This document shows positions 1-6,888 of a stretch of DNA of 64,000 bases, piece after piece (the stretch's first letter is position 1; every line of letters starts with the position of its first letter). The DNA comes from Devosia ginsengisoli. Lineage in GTDB: Bacteria > Pseudomonadota > Alphaproteobacteria > Rhizobiales > Devosiaceae. The notes below the pieces were generated by a model, which saw nothing but the letters and a program-made list of their open reading frames with translations, did not search any database and had not been told where the DNA came from. The stretch spans positions 507,488 through 571,487 of the forward strand of contig NZ_JANQAJ010000011.1 of NCBI RefSeq assembly GCF_024707105.1, written 5' to 3'. A program made the position numbers and the translations under genes.

Positions 1-2
1 CG

Positions 3-77
3 CCGGGGCATCGGCCGCAGACCTGCCGTGTGGCGTGGCGGGCGCTGCGGGAACTGGGCGTGGAATACCGGGACTAG
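3..77 (+). CDS. 3' end of an unidentified gene (partial)
   Basis: An open frame runs from the window edge to a TAG at 75-77 and encodes about 24 residues ending in GVEYRD. It converges on the ArsR gene, whose stop lies two bases further on, so a real gene end fits the tight packing here. The piece is too short to assign to any family, and it could be chance. Confidence 0.3.
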   Translation, partial: PGHRPQTCRVAWRALRELGVEYRD

Positions 78-78
78 G

Positions 79-507
79 CTAGAAATCGAAACCCATCTGT
101 GAGACGGCGCTGACCGGGGCCGGTTTTGGCGCGGTGCGCGCGGGCGGCTGCGGGGGAATGGGAGCCGAAGCGACGGCGACCGCAGGCTTTGCCTTCCTGG
201 CCGGTTTCGGCCTGGCAACCACCTTCGGCTCGGGCGCGGGCTTTGATGCCGGCGCCAACCCGGCCAGCCAATCCTGCACCGTTTGCAGGCGATTGGCATG
301 AAGCGCGTAGCGGTTTTCCCGGCCGACTTTTTTCTCGCTGATCAGCCTGGCCTGGCGGAGCACGCGCAGGTGGCGTGAAATGGCCGGGCGGCTGATATCG
401 AAATGGCCGGCGAGCATATGCACCGGCTGGGCGCCCCCATGCAGGATTTCGATGATGCGGCAGCGGGTTGGGTCGGCCAGGGCGACAAGAATTGCGAGAG
501 GCGGCAT
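79..507 (-). CDS. ArsR-family winged-helix regulator with Pro/Ala/Lys-rich tail
   Basis: A 142-residue protein. Residues 5-72 form an ArsR winged helix: the recognition region at about 31-50 reads MLAGHFDISRPAISRHLRVL and a wing follows (KKVGRENRY). The usual Cys metal-binding motif is absent, so it is probably one of the non-metal ArsR repressors. Residues 81-142 are a low-complexity tail of Lys-Pro-Ala repeats ending in MGFDF, disordered and possibly DNA- or RNA-contacting. I chose the ATG at 507; an in-frame TTG further upstream adds 18 residues. It is divergent from the HlyIII-family gene at 697, so autoregulation from the shared region is plausible. Target unknown. Confidence 0.8.
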   Translation of the reverse strand: MPPLAILVALADPTRCRIIEILHGGAQPVHMLAGHFDISRPAISRHLRVLRQARLISEKKVGRENRYALHANRLQTVQDWLAGLAPASKPAPEPKVVARPKPARKAKPAVAVASAPIPPQPPARTAPKPAPVSAVSQMGFDF

Positions 508-696
508 GGGTGTTCCGTAGCGTTTCACCGATGCAGTAGTAACGGTCGCGTTACGCGTCAAGCACAGGCCTTGCCGGACAAGGGGTTATTCACCAGATGC
601 GTTGAGCCGGGCTTTACGATGCCGCACGATGGTCCTGTTGCTGCAATAATCTGGTCACTTCCCTGCGTCAGGTTCAGGGCAAGGAGGACGCGAGCC

Positions 697-1380
697 GTGC
701 AGAAACCAGTGGCAAAATATTCGTGGTGGAGCCGTGAACAGCGGCCCTTCACGCTTGCCGAACTGGTGGTGGACGGCGTCGTCCATGTGCTGGGTCTCAT
801 CGTCGCCATAGCGGCCGGATCGATCCTGCTGGCCTTCGCGATCCTGGAAACCGCGCCCGAGGCCGCGCCCGCGCTGGTGGTTTATGTCGGCTCGCTTGTA
901 GCGGTGCTCGGTGTGTCGCTGGCCTATAATCTCTGGCCGGTTTCGCCCATCAAGAAACTGCTGGCCCGTTTCGACCAGGCGGCCATATTCCTCTTCATCG
1001 CCGGTTCCTACACGCCCTTCCTCGCGGTGATCGGCGGCACCACGACCGGCGTCCTGATGACCACCTTCGTCTGGGGCGCGTCGCTGATCGGGGTGGCGCT
1101 GAAGCTGATCGTGCCGGAACGCTTCGGGCGACTGGCCATCGTACTCTACCTGGCCATAGGCTGGAGCGGCATATTCGTGTTCCAGTCGCTGGGGCAGACG
1201 CTCCCGGCGACCACGATGTGGCTGCTGCTGGCCGGCGGGATCACCTATTCCCTGGGGATCGTGTTCCACCTGTGGGAGAGGCTCAAATTCCAGAACGCTC
1301 TCTGGCATGTCTTCGTGGTGGCCGGGGCCAGCCTGCATCTATGGGCGGTGATCGACTGCATGGTCATTCACCGGCTGTAG
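697..1380 (+). CDS. Hemolysin III / PAQR-family integral membrane protein
   Basis: A 227-residue, seven-helix membrane protein. Diagnostic motifs are SYTPF in the middle helix region and a C-terminal WHVFVVAGASLHLWAV segment holding the two conserved histidines of the HlyIII/YqfA/PAQR superfamily, which are predicted metal ligands in a membrane-embedded hydrolase-like site. The GTG start at 697 is fixed by a strong AAGGAGG at 681-687, nine bases upstream; the longer open frame has no such support. The family is widespread but its bacterial role is poorly defined (membrane homeostasis is suggested). The name hemolysin is historical. It runs divergently from the ArsR gene and converges with the DUF192 gene two bases away. 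Confidence 0.88.
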   Translation: MQKPVAKYSWWSREQRPFTLAELVVDGVVHVLGLIVAIAAGSILLAFAILETAPEAAPALVVYVGSLVAVLGVSLAYNLWPVSPIKKLLARFDQAAIFLFIAGSYTPFLAVIGGTTTGVLMTTFVWGASLIGVALKLIVPERFGRLAIVLYLAIGWSGIFVFQSLGQTLPATTMWLLLAGGITYSLGIVFHLWERLKFQNALWHVFVVAGASLHLWAVIDCMVIHRL

Positions 1381-1382
1381 GA

Positions 1383-1865
1383 TCAGTCGACCGGCGCGCC
1401 GACGCGCTCGTGTTCCATCGTATCGCCGGGCTTCAGCCCGATTTCGACCGAGCGGCCGCCGGGGATTTCCAGCACGAATTGTACCGGCACTTCCGAGGGA
1501 ATGCCGGTCACGTCATGCGGGACGGCATTGACGTGGATGGTTTTGACCACACCGGCGGCATCCACGAAGATCATGTCGAGCGGGATGAAGGTGTTGCGCA
1601 TCCAGAAGGATACCGGGCGCTCTTCCTTGAAGTCGAACAGCATGCCGGCATCTTCGGCCAGCTCGGTGCGATACATCAGTCCCTGCGCGCGGCTCTCGGG
1701 CGTATCGACCACTTCGACATTGAAGCTGTAGTCGCCAGTGGATGAGTGCAGCACCAGCCTGCCCTCGTCGCTGCAGGCCGCCAGCGGCAGCGCGACCATG
1801 GCGATCGCTGCTACGGCCGCGGTGCGGCGCAGCACCGGGGCAAAGCCTTGGGCAAACAGCATCAT
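1383..1865 (-). CDS. DUF192 lipoprotein
   Basis: A 160-residue predicted lipoprotein: a hydrophobic signal ends in the lipobox LAAC with the acylated Cys at residue 31. The rest is a DUF192 domain, recognisable from SRAQGLMYRTEL, a central FWMRNTFIPLDMIFVD and a C-terminal LEIPGG. DUF192 proteins are small exported beta-rich proteins of unknown activity. The gene starts 10 bases after the cold-shock gene stop on the same strand, so the two are probably co-transcribed; this pairing recurs in Hyphomicrobiales as far as I recall. Two adjacent ATGs (1865 and 1862) are possible starts. Confidence 0.85.
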   Translation of the reverse strand: MMLFAQGFAPVLRRTAAVAAIAMVALPLAACSDEGRLVLHSSTGDYSFNVEVVDTPESRAQGLMYRTELAEDAGMLFDFKEERPVSFWMRNTFIPLDMIFVDAAGVVKTIHVNAVPHDVTGIPSEVPVQFVLEIPGGRSVEIGLKPGDTMEHERVGAPVD

Positions 1866-1875
1866 GGGTGAATTC

Positions 1876-2496
1876 CTAGTGGGAGGACGGTGCGTCGCCC
1901 CAACCATCGGGCCGGATTTCGGCGACCATAAGGCCCTTGGGGCCATTGCCGTAGCGCACCAGCACATATTGGCCCGGCCGCAATTCGGTGATGCCGAAGC
2001 GGCGCAGGGTTTCCATATGCACGAAAACGTCGGGCGTGCCCTCGCCGGCGGAGAGGAAACCGAAGCCGCGGATGCGGTTGAACCATTTGACTTCGAGCCG
2101 AACCATGCCCGAGGTCGGCTCGACCACGACATGGGTGCGCGGTGCGGGCATTTGGGCGGGGTGGCGGGCGGTCGATTCGTCCATGGAGACGATGCGGAAG
2201 GCCTGCAGGCCACCGGGGCGGTTGAGCGCCTCGACGACGATGCGGGCGCCTTCATAGGCGGTCTGGTAGCCGTCACGGCGCAGGCAGGTCACATGCAGCA
2301 GCACATCGGGCATGCCGTTGTCGGGGACGATGAAACCGAAGCCCTTGCCGGCGTCGAACCACTTGATGGCGCCGGAAACCTCGATCGTCGCATCATGCCC
2401 GGCATCCGATGACATCATGTCATCGCGGCTGGTCGAGCCTGTCTCCCCCGACAGGCCCGTGCCTTCTTCGCCTTCGCCAGTGAACTTGGCCCCCAT
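1876..2496 (-). CDS. Double cold-shock-domain protein
   Basis: A 206-residue protein with two cold-shock domains. The first spans about residues 40-105, with RNP1-like KGFGFI at 51-56 after IKWFDAG. The second spans about 133-195, with RGFGFL at 143-148 after VKWFN. Each binds single-stranded nucleic acid, and the tandem form is typical of alphaproteobacteria. The first 40 residues are Gly/Glu/Ser-rich and look disordered. The start is uncertain: I used the ATG at 2496, but a shorter start at a double ATG (2418) keeps both domains intact. The DUF192 lipoprotein gene follows after 10 bases. Confidence 0.85.
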   Translation of the reverse strand: MGAKFTGEGEEGTGLSGETGSTSRDDMMSSDAGHDATIEVSGAIKWFDAGKGFGFIVPDNGMPDVLLHVTCLRRDGYQTAYEGARIVVEALNRPGGLQAFRIVSMDESTARHPAQMPAPRTHVVVEPTSGMVRLEVKWFNRIRGFGFLSAGEGTPDVFVHMETLRRFGITELRPGQYVLVRYGNGPKGLMVAEIRPDGWGDAPSSH

Positions 2497-2660
2497 GCTC
2501 CCCAAAGCCCTTTTACTCGCCTCGCCGCCGCGAGGTACTCCACAAGACAGGAGGACACTGTGTCCGATTCAAAAGCAATTGTTAAGACTCTGTTTGGAAT
2601 TGCGGCGCGGGCCCGGGCTTGATAGGCCAGCGACAACGATTTCGCCAAGGAGACAGCGCC

Positions 2661-3077
2661 ATGAAATACCTGCACACCATGGTCCGGGTGACCGATGTCG
2701 AAGCCAGCCTGCGCTTTTATTGCGAGGGCCTGGGGCTGGAAGAGGTGCGGCGAAGCGAGAATGAGAAGGGTCGCTATACGCTGATTTTCCTGGCTGCACC
2801 CGGCGATTCGGGTGGCGAGGTGGAGCTGACCTATAACTGGGATCCCGAGGAATATACCGGCGGGCGCAATTTCGGGCACCTGGCCTATCGTACCCAGGAT
2901 ATCTACAAGCTCTGCCAGCATCTTAGCGATATGGGAATCACCATCAACCGGCCGCCGCGCGACGGGCACATGGCTTTCGTGCGCTCCCCCGACGGCATTT
3001 CGGTGGAGCTGATCCAGGACGGATCGCTGCCGCCGCAGGAGCCGTGGCTGTCGATGCCGAACACTGGCAAATGGTAG
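2661..3077 (+). CDS. gloA: Lactoylglutathione lyase (glyoxalase I)
   Basis: A 138-residue enzyme that isomerises the methylglyoxal-glutathione hemithioacetal to S-lactoylglutathione in the cytoplasm. It matches the GloA family along its length, and the four expected metal ligands are visible at His5, Glu55, His73 and Glu116, spaced as in nickel-dependent bacterial GloA. The family segment GLGLEEVRRSENEKGRYTL and the ending RSPDGISVELIQ are also present. The ATG at 2661 follows AAGGAGA at 2647-2653. It stands alone between the cold-shock gene and the M15-type lipoprotein. Confidence 0.93.
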   Translation: MKYLHTMVRVTDVEASLRFYCEGLGLEEVRRSENEKGRYTLIFLAAPGDSGGEVELTYNWDPEEYTGGRNFGHLAYRTQDIYKLCQHLSDMGITINRPPRDGHMAFVRSPDGISVELIQDGSLPPQEPWLSMPNTGKW

Positions 3078-3198
3078 GAATTGGTTAGCGTACTGTTAGC
3101 ATCGACATGCGCGAGCGGTGAAATTCGTTAACCGTTTCGCTTAGCCGACGGTTAGCGAAACCGGTCGTATTTTAGCGACTTCACAGAACGGACCGTTG

Positions 3199-3220
3199 CC
3201 TGTTGCGCAAGCGCAACAGG
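3199..3220 (+). promoter_or_regulatory. Perfect 10-bp hairpin in the leader of the M15-type lipoprotein gene
   Basis: CCTGTTGCGC, a two-base AA centre and GCGCAACAGG form a perfect inverted repeat that ends 18 bases before the ATG at 3239. Folded in RNA it would sit just upstream of the ribosome site. The preceding AT-richer stretch (3081-3175) holds repeated GTTAGC words and a second inverted pair, GTTTCGCT (3134-3141) with AGCGAAAC (3154-3161), which suggests regulated expression. The function is inferred only from symmetry and position. Confidence 0.45.
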
Positions 3221-3238
3221 GGTCTTTCGGAAGCCGCC

Positions 3239-3715
3239 ATGCAGACCAAAACCCGCTCCATTGCCGCCCTTGTGGTCACGGCCCTCGCGTTAGCAGCCTG
3301 TGCCCCCATGGCGATGTTCGCCAGCTCCAGCGGCTCGGGCTATGCCGGCAAACGCAGCGACTGGGGCACATTCGTCTCCAGCCGCGAGGTCAATGCGCTC
3401 TGCATCTCGCCCAAGCTCAGATTCCTCATCTGGGAGTTCGAGGGGCATTTCGGCAAGAAGGTCATCATGAATTCCGGCTATCGCGACGGCCAGCATAACA
3501 GTGCGGCGGGCGGCGCGGATAATTCCTACCACACCAAATGCATGGCGGCCGATTTCTACATTCCTGGTGTCGACAAGCGGCAGCTCATCGCCTTTGCCAT
3601 GCAGACCGGCAGCGTGGGCGGACTGGGCTGCTATCCGGGCAAGAGCTTCATCCATGTGGATGTGCGCGACCGTCCGCGCGGCTATAACAGGCCGGTGACA
3701 TTCTCGGGGTGTTAA
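3239..3715 (+). CDS. Peptidase M15 / YcbK-like (DUF882) lipoprotein
   Basis: A 158-residue exported protein. A signal peptide ends in the lipobox LAAC with Cys21 as the acylation site. The mature part matches VanY/YcbK-type zinc D,D-carboxypeptidase-like domains: NSGYRD at about 79-84, a His98-x6-Asp105 pair in YHTKCMAADF, and the distal His139 in FIHVDV, together supplying the family's zinc-binding residues. It probably trims peptidoglycan peptides in the periplasm; substrate and exact cleavage are not shown. The ATG at 3239 is preferred because it begins the signal peptide; an upstream TTG-type start lies inside a hairpin. Residues 45-70 are a conserved pre-domain segment. Confidence 0.8.
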   Translation: MQTKTRSIAALVVTALALAACAPMAMFASSSGSGYAGKRSDWGTFVSSREVNALCISPKLRFLIWEFEGHFGKKVIMNSGYRDGQHNSAAGGADNSYHTKCMAADFYIPGVDKRQLIAFAMQTGSVGGLGCYPGKSFIHVDVRDRPRGYNRPVTFSGC

Positions 3716-3776
3716 AAACATCCACAGGGGCTTGCACTTAACAAATCCCCCAACTATACGGTCGACCAGCGCTTAA

Positions 3777-3851
3777 GCGCCCTTCGTCTATCGGTTAGGA
3801 CGGCACCCTTTCACGGTGCAGAGAGGGGTTCGACTCCCCTAGGGCGTACCA
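3777..3851 (+). tRNA. tRNA-Glu (UUC)
   Basis: A 75-nt cloverleaf including an encoded CCA. The acceptor strand GCGCCCT pairs with AGGGCGT (with a G-U closing pair), the anticodon loop reads CTTTCAC giving UUC, and the T-arm holds GGTTCGACTCC. It is followed 51 bases later by a second tRNA-Glu with an almost identical acceptor stem. Confidence 0.95.
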
Positions 3852-3902
3852 TTCCCCCTTGCTGGCGGGGAAGCTGACAGCTAGCATCGAGTTCCTTGCT
3901 CC

Positions 3903-3977
3903 GCGCCCATCGTCTAGCGGTCAGGACACCGCCCTCTCACGGCGGGAACAGGGGTTCGATTCCCCTTGGGCGTACCA
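3903..3977 (+). tRNA. tRNA-Glu (CUC)
   Basis: A 75-nt cloverleaf with encoded CCA. The acceptor GCGCCCA pairs with TGGGCGT, the anticodon loop is CTCTCAC giving CUC, and the T-loop is GGTTCGATTCC. The copy with the C at the wobble position reads only GAG, complementing the UUC isoacceptor just upstream; the pair look like a local duplication followed by anticodon change. Confidence 0.95.
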
Positions 3978-4499
3978 GGGACTGCAATGACTTAGGTCAT
4001 ATTCCCCTTTATTCCGACAATGTCACCGGCGAAGCCGATCCCTGTCGGCTTGCCCGGCTTGTGTCCGGACAAGCCGGGTGATGACGATGAGCATCGGTCC
4101 CGAAAGGCGATGAGTTCTCCGGGTGAACACCCAGTTCGAGGCCGGGAGACGCCATGTGGGCTTTACGATTCCTGCGCGTGAGGCGTAGGTGGGTAAAACT
4201 CAGGCACAACCTCCCTTCTCCCCTCGCGGGACAAGAGGCCCGAAGGGCGGATGTTGTCTGTGGGCATTGAAGCATGGGCGAGCGCAGCCCCTCACCCGAT
4301 TTTCCGGCTGGACGCCGCAAAATCACCCTCTCCCACAAGGGGCGAGGGGTGGCTCCACTCGGGGACCACCATGTGGCCCCAACCTTCCGTGAAATGTCGT
4401 CGCACGAGGCTGAATTCCATGTGAAGGCCGGGTTCATGCGGCGTTCCGGGTCGCCGGTCCATTCTCCACCCTGCCCTAATGGCAAAAAGGAGAAAGACA
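3978..4499 (+). other. 522-bp intergenic region made of dispersed repeats
   Basis: No credible gene is present. It contains a perfect 10-bp stem-loop at 4053-4078 (CCCGGCTTGT / ACAAGCCGGG) with no T-run, and a hairpin repeat at 4298-4360 whose loop and flanks recur at 12371-12433 and, inverted, near 46030. Open frames here are short, overlap on both strands and cross the repeats, so I regard them as chance. Confidence 0.6.
4298..4360 (+). repeat. Dispersed hairpin repeat, variable-stem family (copy A)
   Basis: The sequence CTCACCC is followed by an 11-base stem (4298-4308), a TGGAC loop (4309-4313), the complementary arm (4314-4324, one mismatch) and the tail ACCCTCTCCCACAAGG, then GGCGAGGGGTGGCTCCAC. 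Flanks and loop match the copy at 12371-12433, but the stem bases are different and still pair. Confidence 0.7.
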
Positions 4500-4778
4500 A
4501 TGCGAAGCAAGTTGGTAGTGACGAGTGCGCTGGCGGTTGCGCTAGGTTTTGCGGCGATCGGGCCGTCCCTGGCAGCCAGTGTCGGTTTTTTTGTCAGCCC
4601 GGGAGCGGGCCTCACCTTCCAGCAGAAACCCGGTGCGGGTGACAGATCTGGTTCCGATATGGATGAGCTTGAATGGGATCTGATGTGTGGAGAGGGCGCC
4701 TGGCTTGTCATCTATGATGAAGATGAAAACGGTGACCGGGTCGAGGGAACTGAACAGTACGATTGCGTACCCGACTGA
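4500..4778 (+). CDS. Small secreted acidic protein, unknown function
   Basis: A 92-residue protein with an N-terminal signal peptide (MRSKLVVTSALAVALGF onward, cleavage near residue 26). The mature part is short and acidic (DMDELEWDL, IYDEDENGD) and holds two cysteines (in LMCGEG and YDCVPD) that could form one disulfide. I do not recognise the family. The ATG at 4500 is supported by AAGGAG at 4487-4492. It stands alone between the tRNA/repeat region and a convergent iron-transport gene, with a hairpin after its stop. Coding is supported by the ribosome site and signal peptide, not by homology. Confidence 0.6.
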   Translation: MRSKLVVTSALAVALGFAAIGPSLAASVGFFVSPGAGLTFQQKPGAGDRSGSDMDELEWDLMCGEGAWLVIYDEDENGDRVEGTEQYDCVPD

Positions 4779-4789
4779 CGAACCCGGAC

Positions 4790-4822
4790 CAGGCGGATGC
4801 TGCCCTTGGACGTATCCGCCTG
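4790..4822 (+). terminator. Possible terminator hairpin after the small secreted protein
   Basis: CAGGCGGAT (4790-4798) and ATCCGCCTG (4814-4822) form a perfect 9-bp stem about 12 bases after the stop. The region lies between two convergent genes, where a bidirectional terminator is expected, but no T-run follows on either strand. Confidence 0.4.
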
Positions 4823-4883
4823 ATCCGGCGGTGCGGACTTTCCGCGCTCTCCCTCAAAAGCGGCTCGCGGCGTCAGCGCCAAG

Positions 4884-5699
4884 TCAGGCGATCAACCCTG
4901 CCCCGATGTGGTGTCGGCCGATCGGCACGATCATCGGTGTGTCGGAGACCGGATCGATGACCACCCTTGATGCCATCCCAAACACATCGGCGACCACTGC
5001 TTCGGTCATGACTTCGGCCGGCCTTCCCTCGGCCACCAGTTTCCCGGCCTTCATCGCCACGATGTGGTCGGCGTAGCGGCAGGCGAGGTTGAGGTCGTGC
5101 AGGACGACGACGACGGTGCGGCCGGCATGCTTGACCAGGTCGGTGAGCAGGTCGAGGACTTCGACCTGGTGGTTGATGTCGAGGAAGGTGGTGGGCTCGT
5201 CGAGCAGCAGGACGTCGGTCTGTTGCGCCAGAGCCATGGCGATCCAGACGCGCTGGCGCTGGCCGCCGGAGAGTTCGTCGACTGGGCGGTCGGCCAGGTC
5301 GAGCGTGTTGGTGGCGGTAAGGGCTTCGGCGACGGCGGCATCGTCCTCTGGCGTCCAGCGGCGGAACCAGCCCTGATGCGGATAGCGGCCGCGGCCGACG
5401 AGATCGGCGACGACGATGGCATCGGGCGCGATGGGGGATTGCGGCAGCACGCCGAGGATGGTGGCGACTTCGCGGGTCGGCATCTGGTGGATGGGCTTGC
5501 CATCGAGATAGACGGCACCGCGACTGGGTGCGAGGAGACGGGCGAGGCCACGCAGGACGGTGGACTTGCCGCAGGCATTGGCGCCGACGATGACCGTGAG
5601 CTTGCCGGGCGGAATGGTGAGGCTGAGGTCGTCCACGACCTTGCGCTCGCCATAGGCCAGGTCGATGCCGGCAGCGAGAAGCTGGTGATCAATGGTCAT
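4884..5699 (-). CDS. Iron-siderophore/heme-type ABC importer, ATP-binding protein (FepC/FecE-like)
   Basis: A 271-residue ATPase that powers a FecCD-type importer at the inner membrane. Walker A GANACGKST is at 39-47, the signature LSGGQ at 143-147, Walker B with Asp167 and Glu168 in VLLLDEPT, and the switch His in VVLHDLN. GANACGKST is typical of the FepC/FecE/FhuC branch. It is the last gene of the set SBP - permease - permease - ATPase on the minus strand, but 136 bases separate it from the second permease, and that gap carries an inverted pair of dispersed repeats. The transported chelate cannot be read from sequence. Confidence 0.92.
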   Translation of the reverse strand: MTIDHQLLAAGIDLAYGERKVVDDLSLTIPPGKLTVIVGANACGKSTVLRGLARLLAPSRGAVYLDGKPIHQMPTREVATILGVLPQSPIAPDAIVVADLVGRGRYPHQGWFRRWTPEDDAAVAEALTATNTLDLADRPVDELSGGQRQRVWIAMALAQQTDVLLLDEPTTFLDINHQVEVLDLLTDLVKHAGRTVVVVLHDLNLACRYADHIVAMKAGKLVAEGRPAEVMTEAVVADVFGMASRVVIDPVSDTPMIVPIGRHHIGAGLIA

Positions 5700-5718
5700 T
5701 TCACAGTCCTCTCGAAGT

Positions 5719-5811
5719 CCTCATGGTGAGCTTGCCGAACCATGCGGGCGGGCACGCCGCCAGTGCCACGCCCTCGTGGTTCGACAAGCTCACCATGAGG
5801 TCTACTGATAG
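5719..5811. repeat. Inverted pair of GTTCGACAAGCTCACCATGAGG-type repeats
   Basis: CCTCATGGTGAGCTTG at 5719-5734 and its inverse CAAGCTCACCATGAGG at 5785-5800 face each other inside the gap between the second permease and the ATPase gene. Single or paired copies occur at 12445-12482, 27014-27096 and 57312-57421. In RNA the pair would form a long hairpin able to affect mRNA stability or ATPase expression. Confidence 0.7.
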
Positions 5812-5835
5812 ATAGCCCCAGTATGGTCAGTACCA

Positions 5836-6888
5836 TCAGTTCACCTTCCCGGCCCGGTTGGACACGACCAGCAGCCAGAGCAGGAAGCCGGCGCCGAAGA
5901 CGCCGGTGACGACGCCGACGGGCAATTGCACCATGGGCAAGGCGTGCTGGGCCACCAGGTCGGAGCCGAGCATGACCAGAGCGCCGACCAGGGCGGCCTG
6001 CACAAAGCCCTTGCCCGCGCCTGATAGCAGGTTGCGGGCGATGGGGCCGGCGACGAAGGCGACGAAGGTAACCGGGCCGACGGCTGCGGTGGCGAAGGCG
6101 GCATAGGCCACGGCGACCAGCATGAGGCCCAGCCGCACGGCTTCGACGCGGGCGCCGAGCGCCGTGGCCGTATCGTCGCCCAATTGCATGGCGTCGAGCG
6201 TGCGGACCAGCAGTATGGTGACGGGAAGCAGCAGCGCCAGGGCGATGGCGAGGCCGATAATGTCGCCGCTATTGGAGGCGTTGAGGCTGCCGATGAGCCA
6301 GCCCAGGGCCTTCTGCACCTCGAAGAGACGGGCGCGGGTGAACAGATAGGACATGACGGCCGACATCATGGCGGCCATGCCGATGCCGATCAGCACGACG
6401 CGATAGGCGGTGACGCCGCCGCGCCAGGACAGGGCATAGATGATGAGCGCCGTGAGGATGGCGCCTACCAGGGCGCCCAGCGAGACCCAGATGCCGGAGA
6501 AGCCCAGGATGATGATGCAGAACACTGCCGAAGCACTGGCGCCGTGGGAGATGCCGATAATATCCGGACTGGCCAAAGGGTTACGCAGAAGCGTTTGGAA
6601 AATGATTCCGCTGAGGGCGAAGGATATGCCGGTCAGCACGGCCAGCGTGGCGCGGGGCAGACGGACATTGAGCACGATGAAATCGACGCCCCTGTCGGTC
6701 AGGCCGGTCAGGGGCGAGAGCAGCGAGCGCAGCACCTCGCCGGGCGGCACATAGTAATCGCCGAGATAGAGGGCGGCGGCGAAAGTCAGCGCCAGGAGGA
6801 CAAGCAGCGCCAGCGTGATCGCGCGGCGGCGGGTGGCCAGGCGGTGGCGAATGTGGCGGACGGTGCCGGCGGCTTCGAGCATGGCCAT
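5836..6888 (-). CDS. FecCD-family permease (second subunit of the iron importer)
   Basis: A 350-residue polytopic permease of the FecCD/BtuC fold, forming the channel with its partner. Family landmarks are visible: LPRATLAVLTGISFALSGIIFQ after the first helix, NPLASPDIIGISHGASASAV, and the C-terminal GPVTFVAFVAGPIARNL, where the ATPase-coupling helix lies. About ten membrane segments are apparent. Its ATG overlaps the stop of the upstream permease by one base (TGATG), so translation is coupled. The first 25 residues are basic and cytoplasmic. Confidence 0.92.
   Translation of the reverse strand: MAMLEAAGTVRHIRHRLATRRRAITLALLVLLALTFAAALYLGDYYVPPGEVLRSLLSPLTGLTDRGVDFIVLNVRLPRATLAVLTGISFALSGIIFQTLLRNPLASPDIIGISHGASASAVFCIIILGFSGIWVSLGALVGAILTALIIYALSWRGGVTAYRVVLIGIGMAAMMSAVMSYLFTRARLFEVQKALGWLIGSLNASNSGDIIGLAIALALLLPVTILLVRTLDAMQLGDDTATALGARVEAVRLGLMLVAVAYAAFATAAVGPVTFVAFVAGPIARNLLSGAGKGFVQAALVGALVMLGSDLVAQHALPMVQLPVGVVTGVFGAGFLLWLLVVSNRAGKVN

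Noticed and set aside
403-696. N-terminal extension of the HlyIII frame
   Set aside because: The frame is open but overlaps the ArsR gene, and a strong ribosome site marks GTG 697 as the true start.
4053-4078. Perfect 10-bp stem considered as a tRNA-Glu terminator
   Set aside because: It has no T-run, lies 75 bases past the tRNA, and resembles the intergenic palindromes elsewhere.
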